From assembly GCF_021390675.1 (NCBI RefSeq), contig NZ_JAJEJV010000004.1, forward strand, positions 186,001-250,000: a stretch of DNA of 64,000 bases, written 5' to 3'. Shown in pieces: positions 29,076 through 37,653 of the stretch. Numbering within the stretch: the first letter of the stretch is position 1; the number at the start of each line of letters is the position of its first letter. A program made the position numbers and the translations under genes. This stretch comes from Dyella sp. 2HG41-7. Its GTDB lineage: Bacteria > Pseudomonadota > Gammaproteobacteria > Xanthomonadales > Rhodanobacteraceae. The notes under the pieces were generated by a model. It was not told the DNA's origin. It worked only from the letters and a program-made list of their open reading frames with translations, and searched no databases.

Positions 29076-29909
29076 ATGACCGAGCGTCGCATTCTTCGCC
29101 GCATCCGCGGCACCGATACCTCCGATGGCGCGGGCGTCAAGCTCAAGCGCATCATCGGCCAGCCGGGTTTGGACATGCTCGATCCTTTCCTGCTGCTGGA
29201 CGAATTCCGTTCCGATCAGGCCGGCGATTACATCGCCGGATTCCCTGAGCATCCGCATCGCGGCTTCGAAACCGTCACCTACATGCTGGCGGGCCATATG
29301 CAGCACGGCGACAACCACGGTAACCGGGGCGATCTCAAACCCGGCAGCGTGCAGTGGATGACCGCCGGCCGTGGCATTCTCCATTCGGAAATGCCGCAGC
29401 AGGAAAACGGCCTGATGTGGGGCTTCCAGCTGTGGGTCAACCTGCCTTCCAAAGACAAGATGACCGCGCCGCGGTACCAGGACATCGATCCGGAACGTAT
29501 CCCGGTCGTGCATCCGGCCGCCGGGGTGACGGTGAAGGTCATTGCCGGCACGTTGGGTGACGCTACGGGTCCTGTGTCAGGAATTGTCACCGCGCCCGTT
29601 TATCTGGATATCGCTCTCGAACCGGGCGCCGTGATCGATATTCCGCTGCCGGAAGGTCATCACGCGTTCGCCTACGTGTTCGACGGCAAGGACGCCAAGG
29701 TGGCCGGCGAGACGCTCTCGCGCAGCGAATTGGCCGTGCTTTCCGACGGCGACACCATCCGCATCGAAGGCCGGGAAGCCCCGTCCCGTGTGCTTTTGGT
29801 GGCCGGTCAGCCGCTGGAGGAGCCCGTCACGCGCTACGGGCCGTTCGTGATGAACACGCCCGAGCAGATCCACGAAGCCATCGCCGATTTCCGCGCCGGC
29901 AAGTTCTAA
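29076..29909 (+). CDS. Pirin family protein (bicupin)
   Basis: 277 residues with the pirin N-terminal metal-binding motif HPHRGFETVTYML (about 59-71) and the second ligands HGNRG and SEMPQ further on, then a C-terminal cupin domain. Bacterial pirins such as YhhW can act as quercetin dioxygenases; other pirins modulate enzymes or transcription. Which applies here is not visible. TTAGGAG lies before the ATG. The gene stands alone. Confidence 0.93.
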   Translation: MTERRILRRIRGTDTSDGAGVKLKRIIGQPGLDMLDPFLLLDEFRSDQAGDYIAGFPEHPHRGFETVTYMLAGHMQHGDNHGNRGDLKPGSVQWMTAGRGILHSEMPQQENGLMWGFQLWVNLPSKDKMTAPRYQDIDPERIPVVHPAAGVTVKVIAGTLGDATGPVSGIVTAPVYLDIALEPGAVIDIPLPEGHHAFAYVFDGKDAKVAGETLSRSELAVLSDGDTIRIEGREAPSRVLLVAGQPLEEPVTRYGPFVMNTPEQIHEAIADFRAGKF

Positions 29910-29933
29910 ACGCCCCAGGTACTTCAGTCTCCC

Positions 29934-29969
29934 CATCGCCCTGCCGATAGCCATATCGACGGGGCGATG
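29934..29969. other. Extended hairpin after the pirin gene
   Basis: CATCGCCC (29934-29941) pairs with GGGCGATG (29962-29969); inside, CGATA (29945-29949) pairs with TATCG (29954-29958) around a GCCA loop. It may be a pirin terminator, but no T tract follows on either strand. Confidence 0.4.
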
Positions 29970-30164
29970 TGCGTTTGGGGATAGGCACGAACGATGCATC
30001 ACTTCCCATGCAGGAAATCGTTAAAGATTTGCATGGAAAAAGGGGTTGCGGCGCATCGGGGACCAGCGTTAAATTGACATTAATCCAGGCTGCTTCATGT
30101 GCCTGTACAATGATGCTCCGTAAAGATTTTAGAAATCGCAGTTAACTCGTTGTTCTAATAGGCC

Positions 30165-30623
30165 ATGACTGTTCTGACACTCACTCTCCTCATCACGGTT
30201 CTCGCCCTCGCGGCAGTGGCGGTGAAGCGTGTGCCGACAGGTCAGGTCTACAGTCTTTATCGCTACGGCAAGCCGGTGCGCCTGCTGCAGCCGGGCACCC
30301 ACGTGGTGCTGCCGCTGGTGGATCGAGTAGGTCACCGCATCGATCTGGGCGGCCGCCTGCTGCGCTTCGACGCCTCGCTGATTCAGGCCACGCCCATGCA
30401 GGGCACTGTTTATTGGCAAGTGCTGGAACCCGAGCGCGCCGATGCGGTGATCGAACAAGCCGACCAGCTCATCCGCCACAGCGTGTTCGACGCGCTTCAC
30501 GCGGATGAGGACAACGAGCTTACGGAGCGTCGCGAAGTCGCCGCCCGCCTCAAAACCAAACTCAACCGGCAGTTGCGCGACCGCGGTGTGATGGTCACCC
30601 GCGTGGAACTCGACGCAGCCTGA
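30165..30623 (+). CDS. Short SPFH/band 7-like membrane protein
   Basis: 152 residues: one N-terminal membrane helix (MTVLTLTLLITVLALAAVAV), then a region resembling the start of an SPFH domain as in slipins (VPTGQVYSLYRYGKPVRLLQPGTHVVLP). The region after residue 90 is helical and charged, ending GVMVTRVELDAA, which matches the end of a band 7 core. It is far shorter than stomatin or HflK relatives, so it is a minimal or shortened member. It could act as a membrane scaffold; no protease partner (such as NfeD) is adjacent. The start is ATG at 30165 with a poor ribosome site. Confidence 0.72.
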   Translation: MTVLTLTLLITVLALAAVAVKRVPTGQVYSLYRYGKPVRLLQPGTHVVLPLVDRVGHRIDLGGRLLRFDASLIQATPMQGTVYWQVLEPERADAVIEQADQLIRHSVFDALHADEDNELTERREVAARLKTKLNRQLRDRGVMVTRVELDAA

Positions 30624-30683
30624 TCGACCCGCATCTGGCCAGGCCGCCCAAGAGCACCGGCCCAGGGGAAATCTGAAAGTATC

Positions 30684-30708
30684 GACCCGCTCCGGCGGGT
30701 CTTCTTTT
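30684..30708 (+). terminator. Rho-independent terminator after the SPFH-like gene
   Basis: Seven-base stem GACCCGC / GCGGGTC with a TCCG loop followed by TTCTTTT. It precedes rsmG by about 50 bases. Confidence 0.85.
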
Positions 30709-30756
30709 ATCCGCGGCGCCTGGAGATACTGCGCGGCCGACGCCTAAGGAAGTTCG

Positions 30757-31419
30757 ATGACCGACCGCTCCGCCCTGCAAACCAAGCTCGAACAGGGCAT
30801 CGACGCGCTCGGCCTCGCGTTGCCGGACGCCGCCGTGCCGCGCCTGCTGGATTACCTGGCTCTGCTCGAACGCTGGAACGCGGCCTACAACCTCACCGCC
30901 ATCCGCGATCCGTCGGAGATGGTGATCCGCCATCTGCTCGATTCCCTCGCGATCCTGCCCTACGTCAAAGGTCAGACCTTGGCCGACCTTGGCACCGGCC
31001 CGGGGCTGCCGGGCATTCCGCTGGCCATCGCCGCGCCCGGTCGCCAGATCCTGCTGGTGGATTCGAACGGGAAAAAAGTGCGCTTTCTGCGCGAAGCGAT
31101 CCGCGCGTTGAAGCTCGAAGGCGTGCGCGTCGTGCAATCGCGCGTCGAGGACGTCGAAGGCCAGTTCGACTGCGTCACCGCGCGCGCCTTCGCCAGTCTG
31201 GCGGACATGCTGACCTGGGGCGGTCATCTGCTGGCGCCAGAGGGACTCTGGCTGGCGATGAAGGGCAAAACGCCGGACGACGAGTTCGGCGGGGTGCCGC
31301 CCGAATTCGTGGTCCACTGCACGCACGCATTGGCCGTGCCCGGGCTGGGATCGGCGGAGCGTCACCTCGTGATACTCGGCCGCGCCGGGGACGACCGCAC
31401 GGCGCGCCCGCGCACGTAA
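30757..31419 (+). CDS. rsmG: 16S rRNA (guanine527-N7)-methyltransferase RsmG
   Basis: Methylates G527 of 16S rRNA using S-adenosylmethionine. 220 residues with RWNAAYNLTAIRDP, HLLDSLAILPYV, the SAM-binding GTGPGLPGIPLAI and the late TARAFASLADM segment, all RsmG hallmarks. It lies upstream of parA-parB, the conserved gidB-parAB order. The missing neighbour is gidA/mnmG. A ribosome site AAGGAAG precedes the ATG. Confidence 0.96.
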   Translation: MTDRSALQTKLEQGIDALGLALPDAAVPRLLDYLALLERWNAAYNLTAIRDPSEMVIRHLLDSLAILPYVKGQTLADLGTGPGLPGIPLAIAAPGRQILLVDSNGKKVRFLREAIRALKLEGVRVVQSRVEDVEGQFDCVTARAFASLADMLTWGGHLLAPEGLWLAMKGKTPDDEFGGVPPEFVVHCTHALAVPGLGSAERHLVILGRAGDDRTARPRT

Positions 31420-31501
31420 CCCACGACGGTGGCAGGCTGTTTCGCCCCCTTCCTGGTAATCTAGCCGTCCTTTCGAACACACCTACGGCACCGGACGAGA
31501 C

Positions 31502-32353
31502 ATGGCCCGTATCATCGCTGTCGCCAACCAGAAAGGTGGCGTCGGCAAAACCACTACCGCTGTCAATCTCGCCGCAGCGCTCGCTGCGGCGAAGCGCAAA
31601 GTGTTGCTGATCGATCTCGATCCGCAAGGCAACGCGACCATGGCATCGGGCGTGGACAAGCGCGAAGTCTCGCCGAGCGGTTGCGAAGTGCTGCTGGGCG
31701 AAGCGCCGATCAACGACGCCATCGTTTCCACCGAAGCGCATTTCGATTTGCTGCCCGGCAACGGCGATCTCACCGCCGCCGAACTCAAATTGATGGATGC
31801 GTTCGCGCGCGAGAATCGGCTCAAAGAACAACTGGCCAATGTCGCGAGCAAGTACGACATCATTCTGGTGGATTGCCCGCCGACCTTGCACCTGCTTACC
31901 GTCAACGCGTTGACCGCCGCGACCAGTCTGTTGATTCCGGTGCAGTGCGAATACTTCGCGCTCGAAGGTCTATCGAGTTTGCTCGATACCGTGAAGGCCG
32001 TGCGCCAGCATTTGAATCCGCAATTGGAAATCGAAGGCTTGCTGCGCACCATGTACGACGTGCGCAACAACCTCGGCAACGAAGTGTCCGCGCAGCTCAC
32101 CCAACATTTCGGCGACAAAGTGTTGCGCTCGATCATTCCGCGCAACGTGCGTCTGGCCGAAGCGCCCAGTCACGGTCAGCCGATCCATCTTTACGATCGC
32201 AGTTCGCGCGGCGCCATCGCTTACATCGGCCTCGCCGGCGAAATCATCCGTCGCGAACGCGGCTCGCAAGCTGCGGTCGCCGCGTTGCACGCGATGCATG
32301 GCGACACGCCCGAGGAATCCGTGGAAGCCTCGGCCCATTCAGATCAGGAGTAA
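31502..32353 (+). CDS. parA: Chromosome partitioning ATPase ParA (Soj)
   Basis: Deviant Walker ATPase that positions origin regions with ParB. 283 residues with ANQKGGVGKTTTAVNLA, LLIDLDPQGNAT and VDCPPTLHLLTVNALTA. No helix-turn-helix N-terminal extension, so it is the chromosomal type. Followed by parB after only 2 bases. The expected DNA target is the parS pair in recF. Confidence 0.96.
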   Translation: MARIIAVANQKGGVGKTTTAVNLAAALAAAKRKVLLIDLDPQGNATMASGVDKREVSPSGCEVLLGEAPINDAIVSTEAHFDLLPGNGDLTAAELKLMDAFARENRLKEQLANVASKYDIILVDCPPTLHLLTVNALTAATSLLIPVQCEYFALEGLSSLLDTVKAVRQHLNPQLEIEGLLRTMYDVRNNLGNEVSAQLTQHFGDKVLRSIIPRNVRLAEAPSHGQPIHLYDRSSRGAIAYIGLAGEIIRRERGSQAAVAALHAMHGDTPEESVEASAHSDQE

Positions 32354-32355
32354 GC

Positions 32356-33225
32356 ATGTCGGCTGCTAAAAAACGCGGACTCGGACGCGGATTGGATGCT
32401 CTGCTCGGTGGCGGCGATACCGGTACGCCATCGGTCATCGAACAAGAAGGCGAGCTGCGCACGCTCCCCATTCAATACATTCAACCCGGCAAATATCAGC
32501 CGCGTCGTCATTGGAACGACGAAGCGCTGGACGAATTGGCCGCGTCGATTCGCGCGCAAGGTTTGATTCAACCCGTCGTCGTTCGCGCAATCGGCAAGAA
32601 CAGCTTCGAGCTGATCGCTGGCGAACGTCGCTGGCGCGCCGCGCAACGCGCGCAGATGAGCGAAATTCCCGCGCTTGTGAAAGACGTGCCGGAAGTCGCC
32701 GTGCCGGCGATGGCGCTGATCGAAAACATTCAGCGCCAAGATCTCACGCCGCTGGAAGAAGCCGACGCCATCAAGCGTTTGATCGACGATTTCGATCTTA
32801 CGCATCAGCAAGCCGCCGATGCGGTGGGCCGCTCGCGCGCCGCCGTGTCGAACATGCTGCGCCTGATCGATCTGCCCGCGTCCATCAAGCGTCTGCTCGA
32901 TGACGGCAAACTGGAAATGGGTCACGCGCGTTGTCTGCTCACGCTGCCCGAATATCAAGCCGAATCGCTGGCGCTGGAAGCGGCGCGTCACAACTGGAGC
33001 GTGCGCGAACTCGAAGACGCCGCGCGCAAAGCGCAGACCGCGCCCAAAGGCAAAGCCAAAAGCGCGCCGGCACGCGATCCGAACATCGATGCGCTGGAAC
33101 GCGAATTGGCCGAACGTTTCGCCACCAAGGTGGAAGTCGCGCACGGTCGCGGCGGTCGCGGCAAGCTGGTGATCCACTACCACAGCAATGACGAGCTGGA
33201 TGGCATCCTCGGCAAGCTGCGCTAA
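32356..33225 (+). CDS. parB: Chromosome partitioning protein ParB (Spo0J)
   Basis: CTPase-clamp protein that loads and spreads at parS. 289 residues: MSAAKKRGLGRGLDALLGG at the start (ParA-stimulating tail), ParB/RepB box with PRRHWNDEALDELAASI and GERRWRAAQRA (CTP-binding), ENIQRQDLTPLEEA, helix-turn-helix LTHQQAADAVGRSRAAVSNMLRL, and a basic C-terminal dimer domain. ATG at 32356 is chosen; an earlier frame overlaps parA. The gene ends just before a REP-like doublet. Confidence 0.96.
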   Translation: MSAAKKRGLGRGLDALLGGGDTGTPSVIEQEGELRTLPIQYIQPGKYQPRRHWNDEALDELAASIRAQGLIQPVVVRAIGKNSFELIAGERRWRAAQRAQMSEIPALVKDVPEVAVPAMALIENIQRQDLTPLEEADAIKRLIDDFDLTHQQAADAVGRSRAAVSNMLRLIDLPASIKRLLDDGKLEMGHARCLLTLPEYQAESLALEAARHNWSVRELEDAARKAQTAPKGKAKSAPARDPNIDALERELAERFATKVEVAHGRGGRGKLVIHYHSNDELDGILGKLR

Positions 33226-33232
33226 CGACTAA

Positions 33233-33404
33233 CTCCCTCTCCCCTTTGGGGAGAGGGCTGGGGTGAGGGGCCGATCTAGCGAAAAATTTAGTTTTTTTGC
33301 GACATCGTTTGGACAAGCGCTTCGCTGTCGCCGTCGAAGCAAGATCGACCCCTCACCCAAACCCTCTCCCCCGTTTACCAATTTTGTTTACGGGGGAGAG
33401 GGCT
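33233..33404. repeat. REP-like inverted doublet between parB and the glycosyltransferase gene
   Basis: The left unit has stem CCCTCTCCCC (33235-33244) / GGGGAGAGGG (33248-33257), then GGGGTGAGGGG to 33270. The right unit runs in the opposite order: CCCCTCACCC (33349-33358), then CCCTCTCCCCCGT (33362-33374) paired with ACGGGGGAGAGGG (33390-33402). The two units are inverted relative to each other about 80 bases apart. The motif type is a widespread intergenic REP; no transposase is nearby. Confidence 0.8.
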
Positions 33405-33437
33405 TAAAACAAACATTTGCATTACAAGGCTCCGTCC

Positions 33438-34154
33438 ATGCCGCAACTCTCCGTCGTCGTGCCCGTCTTCAACGAACGCGACAACATTCCGCCGCTGCTC
33501 GCTGAAATCGCCGCTGCCTTGCGCGGCAAGCTCGATTTCGAAATCGTCTACGTCGACGACGATTCCAGCGACGACAGCCGCGCGGTCTTGCAGGCGCAGA
33601 AAGCGAGCTATCCGGAATTGCGCGTGCTGCACCACGTGTCGCGCAGCGGACAAAGCACCGCGGTATGGAACGGCGTGCGCGCGGCGCAATCGCCGTGGGT
33701 CGCCACGCTCGATGGCGACGGCCAGAACGATCCGGCCGATATCCCCAAGCTGCTCGCCGCGCGCGACAAAGCCGAAGCGGGCGTGAAACTCTTCGCCGGC
33801 TGGCGCACCACGCGCCGCGACAGCTTCAACAAGCGCATCTCGTCCAAGATCGCCAACGCGGTGCGCTCGCGCATGCTGCGCGATAACACGCCCGACACCG
33901 GTTGCGGCCTCAAGCTTTTCGAACGCGACGTGTTTCTGCGCTTGCCGTATTTCGATCACATGCACCGCTATCTTCCCGCGCTGGTGAAACGCGCCGGTTT
34001 CCGCAGCGAAAGCGTGCCGGTGGGGCATCGCCCGCGCACCGCCGGTACGTCGAAATACGGCATGCTCGACCGCTTGTGGGTGGGTATCGCCGATTTGCGC
34101 GGCGTCGCGTGGCTTATGCGCCGCGCCAAGGTCACGCAGATCGAAGAAGTTTAG
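33438..34154 (+). CDS. Family 2 glycosyltransferase (DPM1-like)
   Basis: 238 residues, a GT-A fold enzyme transferring a sugar from a nucleotide donor, probably to a polyprenyl phosphate. Visible are SVVVPVFNERDNIPPLL, VDDDSSDDS, the metal-binding DGDGQNDPADI and TGCGLKLFERDVF. No C-terminal membrane helices, unlike ArnC or GtrB. ATG at 33438 is preferred over an upstream TTG. It follows the REP doublet and has no cell-wall partner nearby, so its pathway (lipid A, O-antigen or other) is open. Confidence 0.88.
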   Translation: MPQLSVVVPVFNERDNIPPLLAEIAAALRGKLDFEIVYVDDDSSDDSRAVLQAQKASYPELRVLHHVSRSGQSTAVWNGVRAAQSPWVATLDGDGQNDPADIPKLLAARDKAEAGVKLFAGWRTTRRDSFNKRISSKIANAVRSRMLRDNTPDTGCGLKLFERDVFLRLPYFDHMHRYLPALVKRAGFRSESVPVGHRPRTAGTSKYGMLDRLWVGIADLRGVAWLMRRAKVTQIEEV

Positions 34155-34222
34155 ATAGCGATCACATCGTTTGAATAACCGAGGCGTATGCTTGATGGAC
34201 GCAGCGCTTTGGGAGGCCGTCC

Positions 34223-34591
34223 GTGAGCATCGCCATCAAACGTGTCTACGAGCCCGCCGCCAAAACGGATGGGTATCGCGTGCTGGTAGATCGCGTGTGG
34301 CCGCGCGGCCTCACGAAAGAAGATGCGGCGCTCGACGTATGGGCTCGCGATCTGGCGCCCAGCACGGCGTTGCGCAAATGGTTCAATCACGATGCTGCGC
34401 ACTGGGAAGGATTCCGCCATCGCTACGCCAGCGAGCTCGATGCGCACAAGTCGTTCTGGCAACCGCTGGTCACCCGTGCTGAACGGCACCGCGTAACGCT
34501 GGTCTATGGTGCGAAGGACGAGGAACACAATCAGGCTGTCGCGCTGAAGGCGTATCTGGACAGCTGGATGAAGGCGAACGATTTGCGTTGA
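34223..34591 (+). CDS. DUF488 family protein (YeaO-like)
   Basis: 122 residues with IKRVYEPAAKTDGYRVLVDRVWPRGLTKEDAALDVWARDLAPS, which matches the DUF488 family pattern, and the LVYGAKDEEHN region near the C-terminus. Function is unknown. GTG at 34223 is the start, supported by GGGAGG seven bases upstream; no suitable ATG exists. Single gene after the glycosyltransferase. Confidence 0.88.
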   Translation: MSIAIKRVYEPAAKTDGYRVLVDRVWPRGLTKEDAALDVWARDLAPSTALRKWFNHDAAHWEGFRHRYASELDAHKSFWQPLVTRAERHRVTLVYGAKDEEHNQAVALKAYLDSWMKANDLR

Positions 34592-34612
34592 CGGCGCGTC
34601 CCTGAACAGCTC

Positions 34613-35563
34613 CTAGCGCGAAGCCGGATGCCACGACTCCAACGCCTCACGCGTCTTTTCCCGCCCCAGCTCGATCAATTCCTTCGCGCGATAGAACTCG
34701 TAAGCGCTCGACACATTACGCGCCAACTGCACCAGCAGATCCGGTTGATACGCCGCCAAACGAAGGCGAGACAGATTCGCCTGCATCAAATCCATCGATT
34801 GCCCGAGCAACTCCAGCGCCCCCGGTTCGCTCGGTTTGTTCATGATCGCGGACTTCAGTTCATTGCCGGGTAGCAGGCGCCCGATCAAGCGCCCGATGCC
34901 ACCTTTGGGCTTGGCGTCCCCTGCGGATATCTCCACCGGTTGAACTGTTTCGGCGGGGCCATCGATGCTCACCGCGATCACGTAATCGGCCGATTCGCGG
35001 ATCAGCGGCGTCACGGGCACGGGATTAAGCAGCGCACCGTCCACCAGCACGCGCCCGTCGACCACGTGCGGCCGGAACAGCGTCGGGATGGCGATCGACG
35101 CGCGAATCGCATCGAACAGCGAACCGCGCGTCAGCCAGACCTCGCGTTCGCGCTCGATATCGGTGGCGACGGCGGTGAACGCGATTGGCAACGCCTCGAT
35201 ATTCACGTCGCCGATGATGTCGAGCATGGTGCCGATGATTTTCTCGCCCTTGATAAACCCGCCGCCGGCGAACGAAAACGACCAATCCACCAATTTCAGC
35301 ACATCGAATTTGTCCAGCGAACAAACCCAATCGCGATAGATCGCCAACTTGCCCGCCGCGTGAATGCCGCCGATCAAGGCGCCCATCGAACAACCGGCGA
35401 TCGCGACGATCTCGAAACCTTGCGCTTCGAGTTCTTCGATCGCGCCGACATGCGCCAAACCTTTCGCACCGCCAGCACCGAGCGCCAGCGCAATCCGGGG
35501 TTTGCGTGGCGTGTCTTCGTTTTCGGCGCCCGATGCAAGATCGGTGGAAGGTGTGGCGGGCAT
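34613..35563 (-). CDS. Patatin-like phospholipase (RssA-type)
   Basis: 316 residues, soluble. The Ser-Asp dyad is intact: oxyanion loop LGAGGAKG at 28-35, GCSMG with Ser59 and DGALLNPVPV with Asp175. The architecture resembles E. coli RssA/YchK. Residues after 210 are a helical C-terminal region. The natural substrate is unknown. The start codon at 35563 is 24 bases from the stop of the WYL regulator gene on the same strand, so the two may be co-transcribed. Confidence 0.9.
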   Translation of the reverse strand: MPATPSTDLASGAENEDTPRKPRIALALGAGGAKGLAHVGAIEELEAQGFEIVAIAGCSMGALIGGIHAAGKLAIYRDWVCSLDKFDVLKLVDWSFSFAGGGFIKGEKIIGTMLDIIGDVNIEALPIAFTAVATDIEREREVWLTRGSLFDAIRASIAIPTLFRPHVVDGRVLVDGALLNPVPVTPLIRESADYVIAVSIDGPAETVQPVEISAGDAKPKGGIGRLIGRLLPGNELKSAIMNKPSEPGALELLGQSMDLMQANLSRLRLAAYQPDLLVQLARNVSSAYEFYRAKELIELGREKTREALESWHPASR

Positions 35564-35587
35564 TGCGTTACGTACCCAAAGGCCGAC

Positions 35588-36559
35588 TCATTGATAACCG
35601 CCAAGGGCCAGCTGCAGCATGATTTTCATCTCTTCTCGCAAAGGCAGCGGTGCGACGATTTCCGCATCGGGTCCGTACTTCAACACATCCATCAGCAATT
35701 CGCGTGAATTGGAATAGGGCAGTTGCAATTCGTAGCGGCCATCGGGCAGCCACGTGCCCTTCTGTTGCGAATGCCAATGTTCGTCGGCGACCCAACGCGC
35801 GGCGTGCGAAGAAAAGCGAATCGTCGCCCACGCTTTCGGCTTGCCGGCGAAAATGCCGTAGCTCGACGCCAGCAATTCGTTGAGATCGTTTTCCGCCACA
35901 TCGTTGGCGGCCGCTTCCAACGTATGCGGTTCGACGATGCGATCCACCGCAAAACTGCGCAGCGCTTCGCGGTCGTGATCCCACGCATCCAGATACCAAT
36001 TGTCGCGATAGTGCGTAAGCCGTTGCGGCGACACCGTGCGTTTGCTTTCGTTGTTGGTCGTACGCGCGCGATAAAGAAAACGCAGCTGTTTTCGATCCAG
36101 CACCGCGCCGGCGGTAATGCGAAACACTTGCTGATCGAGTTTGCGTTCGCCCCACGGAATCACGCGAATGCGTTCCACCGGCAACGCTTTGCCGCTGCCG
36201 CGATCAGAAAGCAGATGTTCGATGCGCGCTTTGAACGGCGCCAACGCGCCAGCCAAGACGCCCGGGCCGCTTCGGCCGATCAATTCGTTCAGCGCCAGCA
36301 AGGCGGCCAGTTCGTCCGAGGTGAGCCACAGGCCCGGCAACTCGAAGCGTTGACCTTCGGCGGCTTCGTAGCGGAAGGCCGCGTGTTCGCCGCCGGCGCT
36401 TTCGATGGGCGCGCCCAGCGCATCGCGTAGAAAGGCGATATCGCGGTAAAGCGTGGCGCGCGAGCATTCAAGCTCGTCCATCAGCCGGGGCAGGGGCACG
36501 GGGTAGTGCGCCGATTTCAACAGACGGTGCAGCGTGAGAATGCGCTCGTAGCGATCCAT
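35588..36559 (-). CDS. WYL-domain transcriptional regulator (YafY-like)
   Basis: 323 residues with an N-terminal helix-turn-helix of DeoR type (RYERILTLHRLLKS, LMDELECSRATLYRDIAFLRDALG) followed by a WYL sensor domain (KQLRFLYRARTTNN, RLTHYRDNWYLDAWDH) and the WCX tail. Such proteins sense small molecules or oligonucleotides; the signal here is unknown. ATG at 36559 starts the wHTH cleanly; ATGs further upstream in the same frame would add a basic extension. It is divergent from the membrane protein gene at 36643, so that gene may be a target. Confidence 0.88.
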   Translation of the reverse strand: MDRYERILTLHRLLKSAHYPVPLPRLMDELECSRATLYRDIAFLRDALGAPIESAGGEHAAFRYEAAEGQRFELPGLWLTSDELAALLALNELIGRSGPGVLAGALAPFKARIEHLLSDRGSGKALPVERIRVIPWGERKLDQQVFRITAGAVLDRKQLRFLYRARTTNNESKRTVSPQRLTHYRDNWYLDAWDHDREALRSFAVDRIVEPHTLEAAANDVAENDLNELLASSYGIFAGKPKAWATIRFSSHAARWVADEHWHSQQKGTWLPDGRYELQLPYSNSRELLMDVLKYGPDAEIVAPLPLREEMKIMLQLALGGYQ

Positions 36560-36642
36560 GTCAACGTTCAGCAGCGGGGATTTGTGTAGCATGAGCATGC
36601 TACGTGACGCCCGCAAGCGTCGTTGGACTTTCCCCGGTCCAC

Positions 36643-37554
36643 ATGGTGATGCCCCCAACTCCTTCACACACGGTCAATGGCGACCTGGAAACCCCGTCCG
36701 CGGGCCTGGCGCCGATGCTTCTGGAGGTTCTAGCCCTGTGCGGCTATGGCCTGTGGATGCTGCTTGGCCTGGCGTTGGCCCTGGGCCTTTACAGCTCCGG
36801 CCGGGGCGACGCCTTGGTGCCGTTGGCACTGGGCTGCGTTTTCGTCAGCGCCGGCCTGTTAGCGGCCTGCCTGCGCTTGCGCGTGATGTCCGAATGGCAC
36901 GGCTGGCAGATTGGACGAACGCAACGCCCCACGCGGGAGGCCTTGCTGGCGCTAGCCACGTATTTCCCCATGCTGGCGTTGGGCGGCCTGGTGCGGGGCG
37001 ACGAAAATTTCTGGACGATGCGGCTGGTCAGCATGACCCTGGTTCTGTGCAGCCTTTCCTGCCTGATCACCAGCGCCTATGGCTACCGCACGCGACGGCT
37101 GGCCGCTCAGGCCGGCGTCGCAGCGCAACTTCCTGTCAGCCGCCTCTTGTCCGCGTGGTACGGCGGCGGCTTGTGGCTGTGGGTTTGCCTCGCCTTTCAG
37201 ACCGACCTCACCAGCGCGATGGCTGAGCCCTGGCCCTGGGCCATCGGTTTGCTGCTGATGGCCATGCTGCTGGGGTTGGTGGACGGCGTCGGCTGGCAAT
37301 CGCTGCGTGGCGCTAGCCCGCTACCCCGTCCAAAAGGCCTGCAACTGCGCCGATTCCTGGCCGCCGCGCTGATTTGCGCGGTGCCCTGCCTCAGCCTGTT
37401 GCTGGTTCCGGTGTTGCCCGGCGGGCGTTGGCTCGCCCCATGCGCGGCAGGGGCCTACGTGCTCGGCAAAAGCATGGAACTTTGGCTCTACGACTTCGCC
37501 CTGACTCGCTTCCGTGATGCGCGTCTTGCGGCCCCTGAGACCGAATTGCCCTGA
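36643..37554 (+). CDS. Multi-pass inner-membrane protein, unrecognised
   Basis: 303 residues with about eight hydrophobic segments: near 25-48 (LEVLALCGYGLWMLLGLALAL), 56-78, 100-118, 130-150, 175-195, 205-225, 245-262 and 270-290. The C-terminal helix ends KSMELWLYDFALTRFRDARL, faintly like anchor subunits of molybdenum enzyme complexes, but no catalytic subunits are adjacent, so I make no assignment. The upstream divergent neighbour is the WYL regulator. Candidate starts are ATG 36643 and ATG 36649; an upstream GTG is less likely. Confidence 0.7.
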   Translation: MVMPPTPSHTVNGDLETPSAGLAPMLLEVLALCGYGLWMLLGLALALGLYSSGRGDALVPLALGCVFVSAGLLAACLRLRVMSEWHGWQIGRTQRPTREALLALATYFPMLALGGLVRGDENFWTMRLVSMTLVLCSLSCLITSAYGYRTRRLAAQAGVAAQLPVSRLLSAWYGGGLWLWVCLAFQTDLTSAMAEPWPWAIGLLLMAMLLGLVDGVGWQSLRGASPLPRPKGLQLRRFLAAALICAVPCLSLLLVPVLPGGRWLAPCAAGAYVLGKSMELWLYDFALTRFRDARLAAPETELP

Positions 37555-37653
37555 ACTGGCCACTAAGATCGGTCTAAATATTCACAAAGGATTCAAGCCG
37601 CCCCGCTAAAGTGGGCAATCCCCAACAGCTTTTTAACATTGGACGATCCAGCG

